Shown here piece by piece: positions 28,513 through 37,017 of a stretch of 48,831 nucleotides of DNA. The translations under genes were made by a program, and so were the position numbers. This stretch comes from Synechococcales cyanobacterium CRU_2_2 (GTDB lineage: Bacteria; Cyanobacteriota; Cyanobacteriia; PCC-9006; JAAUQQ01), in contig JAAUOP010000021.1 in NCBI GenBank assembly GCA_012034805.1, positions 1 to 48,831 on the forward strand, read 5' to 3'. Each line of letters begins with the position of its first letter. The first letter of the stretch is position 1. The notes below the pieces were generated by a model. The model was not told where the DNA came from. It searched no databases and saw only the letters and a program-made list of their open reading frames with translations.

Positions 28513-29751
28513 ATGAAAACGTTATTTTGCCTGCGATCTTCCCCTTGCCCGCCCATCGGAGGTGCGCCACTACGCAACTGGCAAAATATCAATGCCATGG
28601 CCCAGCACGGCCCTGTCGCCATTTTTTCGGCCTTCCCCGGTGAGCCAGCTTCGACCCAACAGCCCTTTGGCCCCTGGGAGCATTTCAATATTCGAGATAT
28701 GTCCTACGCGGAGCCTGAGCATTGGCACGATTATCTCTTTGCCTTGCGGCCCTGGGGGCATGAGGCTTGCGATCGCTACTTTCGTCCCGCTGCCGCCCAG
28801 CAGCTCCAAGCCCTGCTGCAATCCTTTCAACCGGATTGGGTCGTCTTGGGCGAACCCTGGATGTACCGTTACTGGCCCACGATTCGAGCCTTTACGCGCA
28901 AGATTATTTTTGACAATCACAACGTCGAGGCCCAGGTCAGCTTGTACCAAGATCGTTTGCCCCGACGACCTGGGCTCCGGGCTAAGCTGGAAGCTCGGTT
29001 GCGGCATCAACAAGTGCTCAATCTGGAACGGACGCTGTGTCGGCGATCGCGCCAAGTTTGGGTTTGCAGCGACCTTGACCGGGCCGAGTTGACCCAGCTG
29101 TATGGGCTTCCCCCAAAGCAGGTAAGCGTAATTCCCAACGGCATCGACATCGATCGATTTGAGCCCGTGCGAGAAAACCGCTTGCCGCTGCCAGCCCCCC
29201 TCAAACCCGAAGACACGGCCATTCTGTTTGCTGCTACGTTTGATTATTCGGCCAATATCTGGGCCGCAGAATGGCTGCTGACGGAAATCTATCCACGCTT
29301 GCAACAGCAACGGCCTGACCTCAAGCTCATGCTGGTGGGACGCGCACCAACACCACTCATGCAAGCGGCGGCCCAGCAAAATTCAAATATCATCGTGCCG
29401 GGCATCGTGGACGATATTTTGCCTTATTACCAGGCGGCAGCCGCTGTCGTCGTGCCCCTGCGCCACGGCAGTGGCACCCGACTGAAGCTCTTAGAAGCCT
29501 TTGCGGCAAAGCGGGCCGTAGTCAGCACAGCCAAGGGCGCAGAGGGACTCGCGGTCGTCAGCGGTCAGCATTTGGTCTTGGCGGAAACGGCGGAGGCGAT
29601 CGCAAACCAGCTCCTCCAACTTTTGCAAGACAATGCCCAAGCTCAGCAGTTGCAAGACCAAGCCTTTGCGCTGGTCAGGAGTCAGCATTCCTGGGAACTC
29701 TCCCAATCCTGGGTTCAGCAGTCGATGGAACGCTTGGGGTCGGTCTTGTGA
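28513..29751 (+). CDS. GT4-family glycosyltransferase (paralogue A)
   Basis: 412-residue GT-B-fold glycosyltransferase of family GT4. Residues 1-180 are the acceptor domain (SPCPPIGGAPLRNWQNI, FDNHNVEAQVSLYQ, VCSDLDRAELTQLYG); the donor domain has VIPNGIDIDRFEP, VVPLRHGSGTRLKLLEAF and AKGAEGLAVVSG. The same motifs in the same order occur in the gene at 31143, so the two are paralogues. It is cytoplasmic and likely adds one sugar to a lipid-linked or extracellular glycan. The 3' end overlaps the convergent GT4 gene by 77 bases. Confidence 0.87.
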   Translation: MKTLFCLRSSPCPPIGGAPLRNWQNINAMAQHGPVAIFSAFPGEPASTQQPFGPWEHFNIRDMSYAEPEHWHDYLFALRPWGHEACDRYFRPAAAQQLQALLQSFQPDWVVLGEPWMYRYWPTIRAFTRKIIFDNHNVEAQVSLYQDRLPRRPGLRAKLEARLRHQQVLNLERTLCRRSRQVWVCSDLDRAELTQLYGLPPKQVSVIPNGIDIDRFEPVRENRLPLPAPLKPEDTAILFAATFDYSANIWAAEWLLTEIYPRLQQQRPDLKLMLVGRAPTPLMQAAAQQNSNIIVPGIVDDILPYYQAAAAVVVPLRHGSGTRLKLLEAFAAKRAVVSTAKGAEGLAVVSGQHLVLAETAEAIANQLLQLLQDNAQAQQLQDQAFALVRSQHSWELSQSWVQQSMERLGSVL

Positions 29752-30928
29752 GTGCAGGCTGGGACGGTGCGGCATAGACCGCGCCATGAAGTTGGGCAAT
29801 GTGGGCTAAGGAGAGTTTTTCCTGGAGTTGTTGAACCAGTGGGGTCTTGGCCGGTTGCACCAGACAGGTCTCGATTGCCTCCGCCAAGGACTCCGGCGTG
29901 TAGTCCAAGAACGTGGCGATCGCCCCCGGCACCCGCTGATTGAGTTCCTCGACCTGGGGCAGATCGTAGGCCAACACCGGGCGACCCATGGAAATCCAAG
30001 TGGAGAGGGTACCGGAGGCTGAAATGATCTGAAACGGGCAAACGCCCAGGTCGCTGGCGGCCAGGTAGCACTCGAGGTCGGGTTCGGAAAGATGGCCCGT
30101 GATGCGGACGCGATCGCCCAAGCCCAGCCGCTGAATTTGCGCCTCCAATTCCCGCTGGAGGTCGGTTTGATTGGGAGCCATGCCCCCCGCAAACGCCAGC
30201 TGGACTGAGTTTGGCAACAGGCTCAAGGCCTCGAGCAGCAGGGCATGGCCCTTGGAGCGGTAGATAAACCCCTGGAGGGTGATGAGGGTGTCCGTGGCCT
30301 TGAACCCCAAAGCCTGTTTGGCGGCGGCCACGGGCAGAACTTCTGCGCGGGTTTCGATAAAATGCGGGATAACGGTGACCTTGGCGACGTTGTCAAAATG
30401 CTGCAAACGCTCAGCCTCGGTTTGGCTGCAGGTCAAGACCTGATCGGCGTGATTCAAAATCCATTGCATGACCGCTTTGTCTGCAAGGTGATTTTGCCAC
30501 AGACAGGTGGCGGTGCTGCGCAGGGCCAGGGACTGCTGGTTCGAATAGCCTCGCAGGCGCTTGTTCTCAAATTTCCAGGCATCTAGCAGGCCATAGGCGG
30601 GATAGAGATCTACGTACACGTCATGCAGGGTAATGCAGAGCTTGCCCGTGGATTGGCGGCGAATGGTTTTGAGCAGCTTGAGCATGTTCCAGCCTGACAA
30701 GCCCAAGTATTTGCTGTACTGAAGGTGAAGCACGTCGCAGGCGCGCAAGTCTTCGAGAGCTCGCTGAAGTGGGGCTTGAAAGGGGGTGCGAGGGTCGAGG
30801 GGAAGGGCGATGGTTTGTACCTCAACCTCAGGCAACGCGGCAACTGCTTGGGCAATGTAGCGAGCGTAGCGGACAATACCGCTTTCGTGGGTCTGTTGGG
30901 GTGAAAGCTGAAGATAGCCAATGCGCAT
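29675..30928 (-). CDS. GT4-family glycosyltransferase
   Basis: 417-residue GT-B-fold enzyme. It begins MRIGYLQLSP, with SGIVRYARYIAQAV, and has the hinge VTVIPHFIETRAEVLPV. The donor domain contains LQGFIYRSKGHALLLEAL, VRITGHLSEPDLECYLAASD and SASGTLSTWISMGRPVLAY, where Ser/Gly replace the usual acidic donor motif partly. It is not closely similar to the two flanking paralogues (28513 and 31143) and is inserted between them in the opposite direction. The C-terminal ~25 residues (PSVPSTAEPR) overlap the 3' end of the neighbour gene, so the last part may be a run-on. Confidence 0.85.
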   Translation of the reverse strand: MRIGYLQLSPQQTHESGIVRYARYIAQAVAALPEVEVQTIALPLDPRTPFQAPLQRALEDLRACDVLHLQYSKYLGLSGWNMLKLLKTIRRQSTGKLCITLHDVYVDLYPAYGLLDAWKFENKRLRGYSNQQSLALRSTATCLWQNHLADKAVMQWILNHADQVLTCSQTEAERLQHFDNVAKVTVIPHFIETRAEVLPVAAAKQALGFKATDTLITLQGFIYRSKGHALLLEALSLLPNSVQLAFAGGMAPNQTDLQRELEAQIQRLGLGDRVRITGHLSEPDLECYLAASDLGVCPFQIISASGTLSTWISMGRPVLAYDLPQVEELNQRVPGAIATFLDYTPESLAEAIETCLVQPAKTPLVQQLQEKLSLAHIAQLHGAVYAAPSQPALTRPTPSVPSTAEPRIGRVPRNADS

Positions 30929-31060
30929 GGGAGGTTTTGGCGATGCCCTAAACGATTTGCGACCGAAAGCCCTGAGAGTAAATTCACGCCGCTGTGATGT
31001 TTATTTATAACATTCATGAGCTGTGGTTGGGTCTCGAGATCAGGCCGGAAAGATCTGGGA

Positions 31061-31098
31061 ATCCTAGGTTGGGAGTCCTAGACCTAGAACCCTAGGAT
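31061..31098. repeat. CCTAGG-containing inverted repeat
   Basis: ATCCTAGG (31061-31068) faces CCTAGGAT (31091-31098), with two more CTAG tetramers between them. It lies in the divergent promoter region between two glycosyltransferase genes and could be an operator. Confidence 0.5.
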
Positions 31099-31142
31099 GC
31101 TTGTCTTCTTCCTGTCCCTATTCCCTGCGCCTATTCGCTTCC

Positions 31143-32552
31143 ATGTCCCAGTCGCCCGTGTCCCAGTCGCCCGTTTTGCGATCGCAGGCTGTGGTGTCGG
31201 TCGTTTGTACGCGATCGCAGCCCTACCCCGCCCTTGGCGGCGCGCCCCTGCGCAATTTACAGACCCTGGAAGCGCTCAAGCGGCTGGGGCCGGTGTCTTT
31301 GTTTTCGCTGTATAAGGGCAGGCATGAGCCGGATGCCTACGGCGGGTTAGCAAACTGGGAACATTGCGATCTAAATTTGGCCCGGCGTTCTTTCGGCGAC
31401 AAGCTGGGGCAGCGATTACGCTGGCTGCGGGCAGATGGCTATTACTACACCGACTGGATTTATACGGCTCAAAATACTGACCAATTGCGGCGGTTTTTGG
31501 CACGGGTACGCCCCCAGGTGATTGTGTTTGAGGAGCTGTGGCTGTGTCCGTATCTGACGGTGGCGATCGCCCACCGCCAAGCCCACCCAGGCTGCCAAAT
31601 CATTTTGGACAATCACAATGTCGAGGGCTTGCTGGCTCCTGAGCGGCGGAATTTAATTCCTGCCAGAACCTGGGCTGACCGGATTGGCTTAGCTCTGCGG
31701 CCCCAGCGGGTGCGGCGGCTAGAGCGACGGGCCTTGGCCCAGGTGGATCAAATGTGGGTCTGTAGTGATGCGGATCGGCAGGCCCTGGTCTCACTCTATG
31801 GGATTGACCCTGGGGAGCCTGATGGGCAAAAGCTCCGCGTGGTGCCCAATGGGGTGGAGGTGGCAGCCTATAAAGCGGATTTGGGGCGGGCTTCTGGTTC
31901 TAGTTTGGAGACGGCGCGATCGCCCCGGCAGCAGCCAGAATTGCCCCTGGCCGAACCCAAGCTTCTGTTTCTTGGCAGTTTTGGCTACGGCCCCAACGCC
32001 GAAGCTGCCCAAATTTTGATCGAGCAAATTTATCCCCGACTGCGACAGCGCCACCCAACGGCCCAGCTCTGGCTGGTGGGCAGCGAACCGACGCAGCAGA
32101 TGCAGCGAGCGGCCCAGCAGAATGAACGGATTCTCGTCACGGGGCAGGTGGATTTAGTCTTGCCCTATCTCCAGGCCGCTGATGTCATGGTGGTGCCCCT
32201 GCGCCACGGCAGCGGCACCCGGCTGAAGTTGCTGGAAGCGTTTGCGGCGGGGCTGCCGGTGGTGAGCACAACGAAGGGGGCTGAGGGGTTGGCGGTGGTC
32301 GATGGCCGGGAGCTGCTGATTCGCGATGGGGTGGAGGCTCTCGTGGCGGGGGTGGAGCAGCTTTGGGCTGCGCCGGAGAGAGGCGAGACCCTCAGAGCGG
32401 CGGCGTTGCAGTTGGTGCGATCGCACTACTCCTGGGAGACTGCAACCGAGAAGATTGCCCAGGCGATCGGTCTCGAGAGCTCTTCAGCCGCCGAAACACC
32501 CACCGAAATTCCGACCGAAACGCCCACCGAAATGCTCGCCGAAACCCCCTAG
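31143..32552 (+). CDS. GT4-family glycosyltransferase (paralogue B)
   Basis: 469-residue GT-B-fold enzyme, paralogue of the gene at 28513. Shared motifs: PYPALGGAPLRNLQTLEAL, FYYTDW-type acceptor region, ILDNHNVEGLLAP, VCSDADRQALVSLYG, VVPNGVEVAAYK and VPLRHGSGTRLKLLEAFAA. ATG 31143 is chosen; it opens onto a 15-base tandem duplication that repeats Ser-Gln-Ser-Pro-Val. The C-terminus is a run of Thr-Glu-Pro repeats (TEIPTETPTEM) encoded by 12-base units, absent from paralogue A. Both ends have therefore gained low-complexity sequence. Confidence 0.87.
   Translation: MSQSPVSQSPVLRSQAVVSVVCTRSQPYPALGGAPLRNLQTLEALKRLGPVSLFSLYKGRHEPDAYGGLANWEHCDLNLARRSFGDKLGQRLRWLRADGYYYTDWIYTAQNTDQLRRFLARVRPQVIVFEELWLCPYLTVAIAHRQAHPGCQIILDNHNVEGLLAPERRNLIPARTWADRIGLALRPQRVRRLERRALAQVDQMWVCSDADRQALVSLYGIDPGEPDGQKLRVVPNGVEVAAYKADLGRASGSSLETARSPRQQPELPLAEPKLLFLGSFGYGPNAEAAQILIEQIYPRLRQRHPTAQLWLVGSEPTQQMQRAAQQNERILVTGQVDLVLPYLQAADVMVVPLRHGSGTRLKLLEAFAAGLPVVSTTKGAEGLAVVDGRELLIRDGVEALVAGVEQLWAAPERGETLRAAALQLVRSHYSWETATEKIAQAIGLESSSAAETPTEIPTETPTEMLAETP
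32491..32549. repeat. 12-base in-frame tandem repeat in GT4 paralogue B
   Basis: About five units of CCGAAACGCCCA and variants code for repeated Thr-Glu-x-Pro at the protein's C-terminus. Confidence 0.85.
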
Positions 32553-32568
32553 GTTCCGCGTTTCTCCC

Positions 32569-33633
32569 ATGCCCTTATCCGCTCGATTCTCCTTTGCCAG
32601 ACCCCCGCTGCTCGACCAGAGCCGCTTCGCGCCTGTGACCCAGCGCCCGCCGAGCAGCACGGACGTGGCAGTGGTGATTCCGCTACACAACAAGGCGGCC
32701 TACATTGCTCGCACCCTCAATTCGGTGTTGGCCCAAATCCATCTCCCCAGCGAAATCCTGGTGATCGACGATGGATCCCGAGACGATGGGGTAGCCGTGA
32801 TGCGCGATTGGATGGCGAACCACTTTGAGGCATTACAGCGAGCCCGAATTCGGCTGCAAATTTTTCAGCAGAGCCAAACGGGGCCTGGAGCAGCGCGCAA
32901 TCGCGGCGCGAAAATGGCCACCGCACCCCTGCTCGTTTTTTTGGATGCGGACGATGAGTGGATGCCGACATTTTTGGCAGAGGCGACGACGGCGTTGCAA
33001 GCCCATCCGGATTGTATGCTAGCCGCCTTTGGCCAGTTTCGCGGCCAAGCGCAAACCGACCAACTCGGTCGATTTCGAGCCCTGGGCATTGCCCCTGGCC
33101 CTTGGCGACTGCCGGTTGATCTGGCGGCTCAGCTGATGAAGCCAGTGGTGGATTTTGTCTTTTCTGGGGCGACGGTGGTTCGACGGACGGTGATGGATCA
33201 GTTGGGCGGGTTCTATACCCAGGCGGGCTGCACCTATGGCGAGGATACTTATTTCTGGCTACAGGCGATCATCAACTATCCGATTTACCGCGACCCCACA
33301 CCCCTGATGTGGTACCACACCGAATGTTCAGAACTGGGTCTGTGGAATCGTCAGGCCCCAATTAGTCCGATTTTGCTCCATCCGGAGCCTTTGCGCCACC
33401 ATTGTCCGCCAGAATACCAGATCTTTTTGGAGCGTTATTTGGCCCAGGTGGCGATTATGACGGCGCGACGGTTTGCGAGTTATGGCGATCGCGACACCGC
33501 CCGTGCCCTCCTGGCCCAATTCCCCCTCTCACGAACTTTCTACGCCGACCACGCCAAGGCCAACCTCGACATTTTGCTCACCAACTTTCCCCAACTGCGC
33601 AGTTGGATTCTCAGGGCAAAATTTTCGACCTAA
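32569..33633 (+). CDS. GT2-family glycosyltransferase
   Basis: 354-residue GT-A-fold glycosyltransferase (family GT2), inverting, cytoplasmic. After a short variable N-terminus come VAVVIPLHNKAAYIARTLNS, EILVIDDGSRDDG, GPGAARNRGAKMATAPLL and the metal-binding FLDADDEWMP, then TYGEDTYFWLQA, the acidic ED motif near residue 225. ATG 32569 lies 16 bases after the stop of the GT4 gene at 31143, so the two form an operon. A longer frame upstream overlaps that GT4 gene in another phase and is not used. The sugar is not predictable. Confidence 0.88.
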   Translation: MPLSARFSFARPPLLDQSRFAPVTQRPPSSTDVAVVIPLHNKAAYIARTLNSVLAQIHLPSEILVIDDGSRDDGVAVMRDWMANHFEALQRARIRLQIFQQSQTGPGAARNRGAKMATAPLLVFLDADDEWMPTFLAEATTALQAHPDCMLAAFGQFRGQAQTDQLGRFRALGIAPGPWRLPVDLAAQLMKPVVDFVFSGATVVRRTVMDQLGGFYTQAGCTYGEDTYFWLQAIINYPIYRDPTPLMWYHTECSELGLWNRQAPISPILLHPEPLRHHCPPEYQIFLERYLAQVAIMTARRFASYGDRDTARALLAQFPLSRTFYADHAKANLDILLTNFPQLRSWILRAKFST

Positions 33634-33662
33634 GGCATTCGGTCTTGGGAATAGGCCAAAAC

Positions 33663-33708
33663 CGAACCGCCGGACGAAACCGCCGGACAAACGGCGGTTC
33701 GTCCCTAC
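33663..33708. repeat. REP-like palindromic element, GTAGGGAC family
   Basis: Ten-base inverted repeat CGAACCGCCG (33663-33672) and CGGCGGTTCG (33692-33701), with an inner copy of the first arm, ending in GTCCCTAC. It sits between two convergent genes and may act as terminator. Related ends occur near 37340 and 42211. Confidence 0.8.
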
Positions 33709-34934
33709 CCAATATCGTGGGATTTGCGATCGAGCAAGCGATCATAAATGGCCTCAAGCAAAGGCGTATTCCGGGCAAGGTCAAAGTTCTCGGCGATGTG
33801 ATGCTGACCGGCGATCGCCAACCGCTCCCAGAGTGCATCATCATCCAGCAACCGGTGCAACGCCTTGCCTAGCGCCTCCCCGTCTCCCTCCGGAGCCAAC
33901 AGCCCTGTAACCCCCTCTCGCACCACCTCCGGCACACCACCAGAAGCAAAGCTAACCACTGGCAGCCCCATGGCCTGAGCCTCTGCAAACACCATACCCA
34001 ACCCCTCCACATCTTGTTGCGCCGTCATCTGGCTGGGCACACAAAAGACACGGGCACGGTTCATCCACTGACGCACCACCGCAGCAGGCTGAACCCCAAG
34101 AAATTCGGTGTGGGTGGGCAGCATTCGAGCCGCTTGCTGCTCTAGGCTAGCTCGCAGAGGCCCATCGCCAATGATCACAGTTTTGACTTGGGGATGCAAC
34201 TGTTGTATCGATCGCATCGCTTGTAACAGCAACCCACAACCCTTCTTTTCCACCAGTCGCCCCACAAACAAGACCACAGGCTCACGCGCCACCTGGGGGT
34301 CAGGCTGAAACTGTTGGCGATCGATCCCCACATAATGAACCATGACCTTCTCGGCAGGGCACCCCTGGGCCAACAGGTGGCTGCGAATGCAGTGCGAGAC
34401 GGCAATGATCTGATCGGCTTGGGCAAAGAGACGCGATCGCTGTTCCACATAGCGCCGTCGGTAAAACGTGCCGCGATGGTAGAGCAACTGATTGAGCTGT
34501 TGCCCGAGTGATGGGTGGTTTTGTTCCGGAGCAAGCTTCAGCGCAGCATCGTAGCCGTGGAACGTCACCACAAGAGGAATTTTAAGCCGTCGGGCGATCG
34601 CCTGGGAAAATACCCCATCGGGGCCAAAATGGGCATGGATCAGTCGAGGCTGGTGGGCTTGTAACCTGCGTAAAAATTCCTTCGGCAAGACCCCACCTAG
34701 GCGAAACGCCGTCGCACTAGGCTTGGACCAGCGAACAGCGTCTTCGAGCAGGCAAAGGCGCTGACTCGGCAGATGCCCGAGGCCCGAGGGCTCACGGCCC
34801 ACGCCCACATAGTAGCCCTGGTAGCGGCGTAGGGCTTCGACTTGGGCAGGGATAAAGGTTTCGGAGTAGGGGAGGAGGCGATCGCGATAAATTAAAACAG
34901 GCCAAATCGAGGCCTGAGGCTGGGGCTGAATCAT
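33705..34934 (-). CDS. GT4-family glycosyltransferase (WcaL-like)
   Basis: 409-residue GT-B-fold enzyme. The N-terminal domain has YSETFIPAQVEALRRY, LIHAHFGPDGVFSQAIARRL and VTFHGYDAALK, features of GT4 enzymes that act on extracellular polysaccharide (for example the WcaL group). The donor domain contains MVHYVGIDRQQFQ, LFVGRLVEKKGCGLLLQAM and the E-x7-E motif in EGLGMVFAEAQAMGLPVVS. It converges on the GT2 gene at 32569. The HpsE-like gene lies 74 bases upstream on the same strand, so they may be co-transcribed. Confidence 0.9.
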   Translation of the reverse strand: MIQPQPQASIWPVLIYRDRLLPYSETFIPAQVEALRRYQGYYVGVGREPSGLGHLPSQRLCLLEDAVRWSKPSATAFRLGGVLPKEFLRRLQAHQPRLIHAHFGPDGVFSQAIARRLKIPLVVTFHGYDAALKLAPEQNHPSLGQQLNQLLYHRGTFYRRRYVEQRSRLFAQADQIIAVSHCIRSHLLAQGCPAEKVMVHYVGIDRQQFQPDPQVAREPVVLFVGRLVEKKGCGLLLQAMRSIQQLHPQVKTVIIGDGPLRASLEQQAARMLPTHTEFLGVQPAAVVRQWMNRARVFCVPSQMTAQQDVEGLGMVFAEAQAMGLPVVSFASGGVPEVVREGVTGLLAPEGDGEALGKALHRLLDDDALWERLAIAGQHHIAENFDLARNTPLLEAIYDRLLDRKSHDIG

Positions 34935-35008
34935 GACTAAGTTTCCGATCTCGCAATTTCTGATCTCGCAATTTTCGATCGCACAGAGCCAAGCTCAAAT
35001 GCTAGATC

Positions 35009-36022
35009 TCAAATGGCAGAGCGACCCCAGTAGCGACTCAGCGGGCGGTTTAGACGTCGATTTAAGTAGTAGAGCGGGCTCAGCAAGCTGGCCCGCAATA
35101 GCTCCTGCTCGCAACTGGCCACCAGATCGATCTCGATCGTCGCCGCATACCGAAAAGAGTGACCCACCAACTTGCGCAAGTCATTGCAAAAATACAGCAC
35201 TGTCATCAACGGATAGAGCCACAGCGGCACCCTCAGCATCCGCGTGTAATACCGCCCAATGCCAATCCCCCGAAAAAAGCGTTGTAAATAATCCCGCTCA
35301 AACCGCCATTGGGGAATCAAATGGGTAATGTGCATGTCGGGATTAAACCAAATTTCCCAGCCCGCCTGCTTCATGTGGGAGAGCGCCTCAGTGTCTTCGC
35401 CCTTGGCTGCTAGTCCGTTGCCGATCGGGCCACTCAGATTGAGCCGCTCGGGCACCGTTTCTAGCCAGGCCCGCCGCTGAATCATCAACCCCGCACCAGG
35501 GGGCAAAACTTGTTTGCGAGCGTACAGGCCTTCGGTGAAGCAAATGGTATGGTCCCGCTCGATCACCGGCAAAAACTGCGCAATGCGATCGAAATTGGGC
35601 GGTGGCTCGATTTCAAATTGACCATGGATCTGACTGCCGCAGGCTCCGGTCTTTGGATTGGCGAGGCTAAAGGCGTGGCAAGCCGCCACCCAATCGACTC
35701 GGGGCAGATTGTCATCATCCAAAAAGCCAATCCACTCGCCTCGGGCCTCCTGGATGGCACGCTGACGGGCAAAAATTGCCCCTTGTTGGGTCTCCAGACA
35801 ATAGCGCAGCGGGCCGCGCAGGGGCCAGTCGGCCTGAAACTGTTGAACAATTTCGGCGGTGTTGTCTGTGCTGCAGTTATCGACAATCAGCACCTCCCAA
35901 TCGAAGGCTGTGGCGTCGGTCTGGGCTTTGAGCGCCTCGAGCAACGCAGGGAGGCGATCGGCGGCGTTATAAACCCGAATCGCAACGGTAAATTTCGGCA
36001 ACGAGGGAGTGACCATCAACAT
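35009..36022 (-). CDS. HpsE-like hormogonium polysaccharide glycosyltransferase (GT2)
   Basis: 337-residue GT-A-fold glycosyltransferase. Motifs: KFTVAIRVYNAADRLP, WEVLIVDNCSTDNTAEIVQQ, TQQGAIFARQRAIQEARG, GFLDDDNLPRVDWV, GACGSQIHGQFEIEPP and LPPGAGLMIQRRAWLE. This order matches HpsE, a glycosyltransferase of the hps locus needed for hormogonium polysaccharide and gliding in filamentous cyanobacteria. The C-terminal region has a hydrophobic helix pair (LWLYPLMTVLYFCNDL). ATGs at 36022 and 36016 are both possible. It supports the view that the 26-36 kb cluster makes an extracellular polysaccharide. Confidence 0.8.
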   Translation of the reverse strand: MLMVTPSLPKFTVAIRVYNAADRLPALLEALKAQTDATAFDWEVLIVDNCSTDNTAEIVQQFQADWPLRGPLRYCLETQQGAIFARQRAIQEARGEWIGFLDDDNLPRVDWVAACHAFSLANPKTGACGSQIHGQFEIEPPPNFDRIAQFLPVIERDHTICFTEGLYARKQVLPPGAGLMIQRRAWLETVPERLNLSGPIGNGLAAKGEDTEALSHMKQAGWEIWFNPDMHITHLIPQWRFERDYLQRFFRGIGIGRYYTRMLRVPLWLYPLMTVLYFCNDLRKLVGHSFRYAATIEIDLVASCEQELLRASLLSPLYYLNRRLNRPLSRYWGRSAI

Positions 36023-36218
36023 TCAGGCCAAAATTCAGGGATTGGGACAAGACGGTTTAGTGTTAGATGACCTGTGACTGACCTGTGACTTCGTCTGCCT
36101 TTAGAGTTCCCAGGTAGGCCGAAGAGATAAAGTCAGGCTGAAAGGATGCAACACCGACACAAAACTTCCACCTTCGCCAAAATCCTCACCGTCCACGCCG
36201 AACAACTCAACCCCGAAC

Positions 36219-36548
36219 TCAAACAACTCCGAGAGCCGCCCGACGCCCCACCCCCCTAAAGTCCTGAAAGGGCTGTGATTTGGAAAGGAACTCTTGGATA
36301 ATGATGTTGAGATCAACATTGCGAAGCTGAGCAAGTTGAACCATGGCCTCGGCACGCTTCACGTCCATGGCTTCGACGCGATCGACAAAGGTCAGAAGTT
36401 CTTGTCGCTCAAGGTCGGTGATAGTTTCGTCCTGAAGACGTTGACGAAGGGCGTTCAGACGGGCTTGGTCTTGGGAGGGGAGGCGGCGTTGAATGATAGC
36501 CGTCAGACGTTTGTCAGGGGTTTGAGTGGGGGGCCAAAAGTCCAGCAT
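36219..36548 (-). CDS. Small protein of unknown function, possibly disrupted at 5' end
   Basis: About 109 residues from ATG 36548 (129 from 36608). The centre is helical and charged (LERQELLTFVDRVEAMDVKR, then AEAMVQLAQLRNVDL), a pattern I associate with small cyanobacterial proteins found beside toxin-antitoxin-like genes. In another phase just upstream (36642 to 36514) a 42-codon frame reads MTLRQRLKILVEGLPGETL and also looks natural. The two may be one gene broken by a lost base, or two adjacent genes. No function is assigned. Confidence 0.5.
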   Translation of the reverse strand: MLDFWPPTQTPDKRLTAIIQRRLPSQDQARLNALRQRLQDETITDLERQELLTFVDRVEAMDVKRAEAMVQLAQLRNVDLNIIIQEFLSKSQPFQDFRGVGRRAALGVV

Positions 36549-36740
36549 TGAGTGCGAGGAGAAGGGTTTCAGCCTGGGGAAGCGTTTCGCCGGGGAGTCC
36601 TTCAACAAGGATTTTGAGGCGCTGGCGGAGGGTCATAATCATGATGGAATTCAGGGAATACCTGCTTTGCTAGCATAGCGTGAGGGGAGGCGGGATGCTT
36701 AGAAGAAGCACCGCTCGCCTCTCTCGGCATCACCAATCCC

Positions 36741-36756
36741 GTACAGTATCCTGTAC
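36741..36756. promoter_or_regulatory. Likely YefM operator (TGTAC palindrome)
   Basis: Inverted repeat GTACAG (36741-36746), TATC, CTGTAC (36751-36756), 25 bases before the antitoxin start. YefM/Phd antitoxins such as E. coli YefM bind TGTACA-type palindromes to repress their own operon. Confidence 0.65.
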
Positions 36757-36781
36757 ACAATCTCTACCCATCAGAAAGGCC

Positions 36782-37009
36782 ATGGAAGCCATTTCCTACA
36801 CCGCCGCCCGAGAAAACCTAGCCCAAACCATGGCTCAGGTGTGCAATGACCACACCCCCATCATCATCACCCGCAAGCGCGAACAGTCCGTCGTCTTGAT
36901 TTCCTTGGAAGACTTTCATGCCCTCCAAGAAACAGCCTACCTAGTGCGGAGCCCGAAAAACGCTCAACGACTGTTGCAATCGATCGCCCAGCTCGAAGCC
37001 GACCATTGA
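36782..37009 (+). CDS. YefM/Phd-family antitoxin, orphan
   Basis: 75-residue antitoxin of the YefM/Phd family, which binds DNA through its N-terminal dimer domain and neutralises a RelE/YoeB-type mRNA interferase. The N-terminus MEAISYTAARENLAQTMAQV and the centre PIIITRKREQSVVLISLEDF are characteristic. ATG 36782 follows AGAAAGG closely; an upstream frame to 36680 is not supported. No YoeB toxin follows. Downstream is a 15-base tandem repeat and then the 3' end of recJ on the other strand. The antitoxin is therefore solitary, and may have lost its partner. Confidence 0.9.
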   Translation: MEAISYTAARENLAQTMAQVCNDHTPIIITRKREQSVVLISLEDFHALQETAYLVRSPKNAQRLLQSIAQLEADH

Positions 37010-37017
37010 GTTTAGAT

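Noticed and set aside
36146..36259. 37-codon plus-strand frame after GAAAGG, containing AKILTVHAEQLNPELKQL
   Set aside because: Plausible codon use and ribosome site, but very short, Pro-rich at the end, overlapping the 3' end of a better-supported minus-strand gene, and without any family I know.
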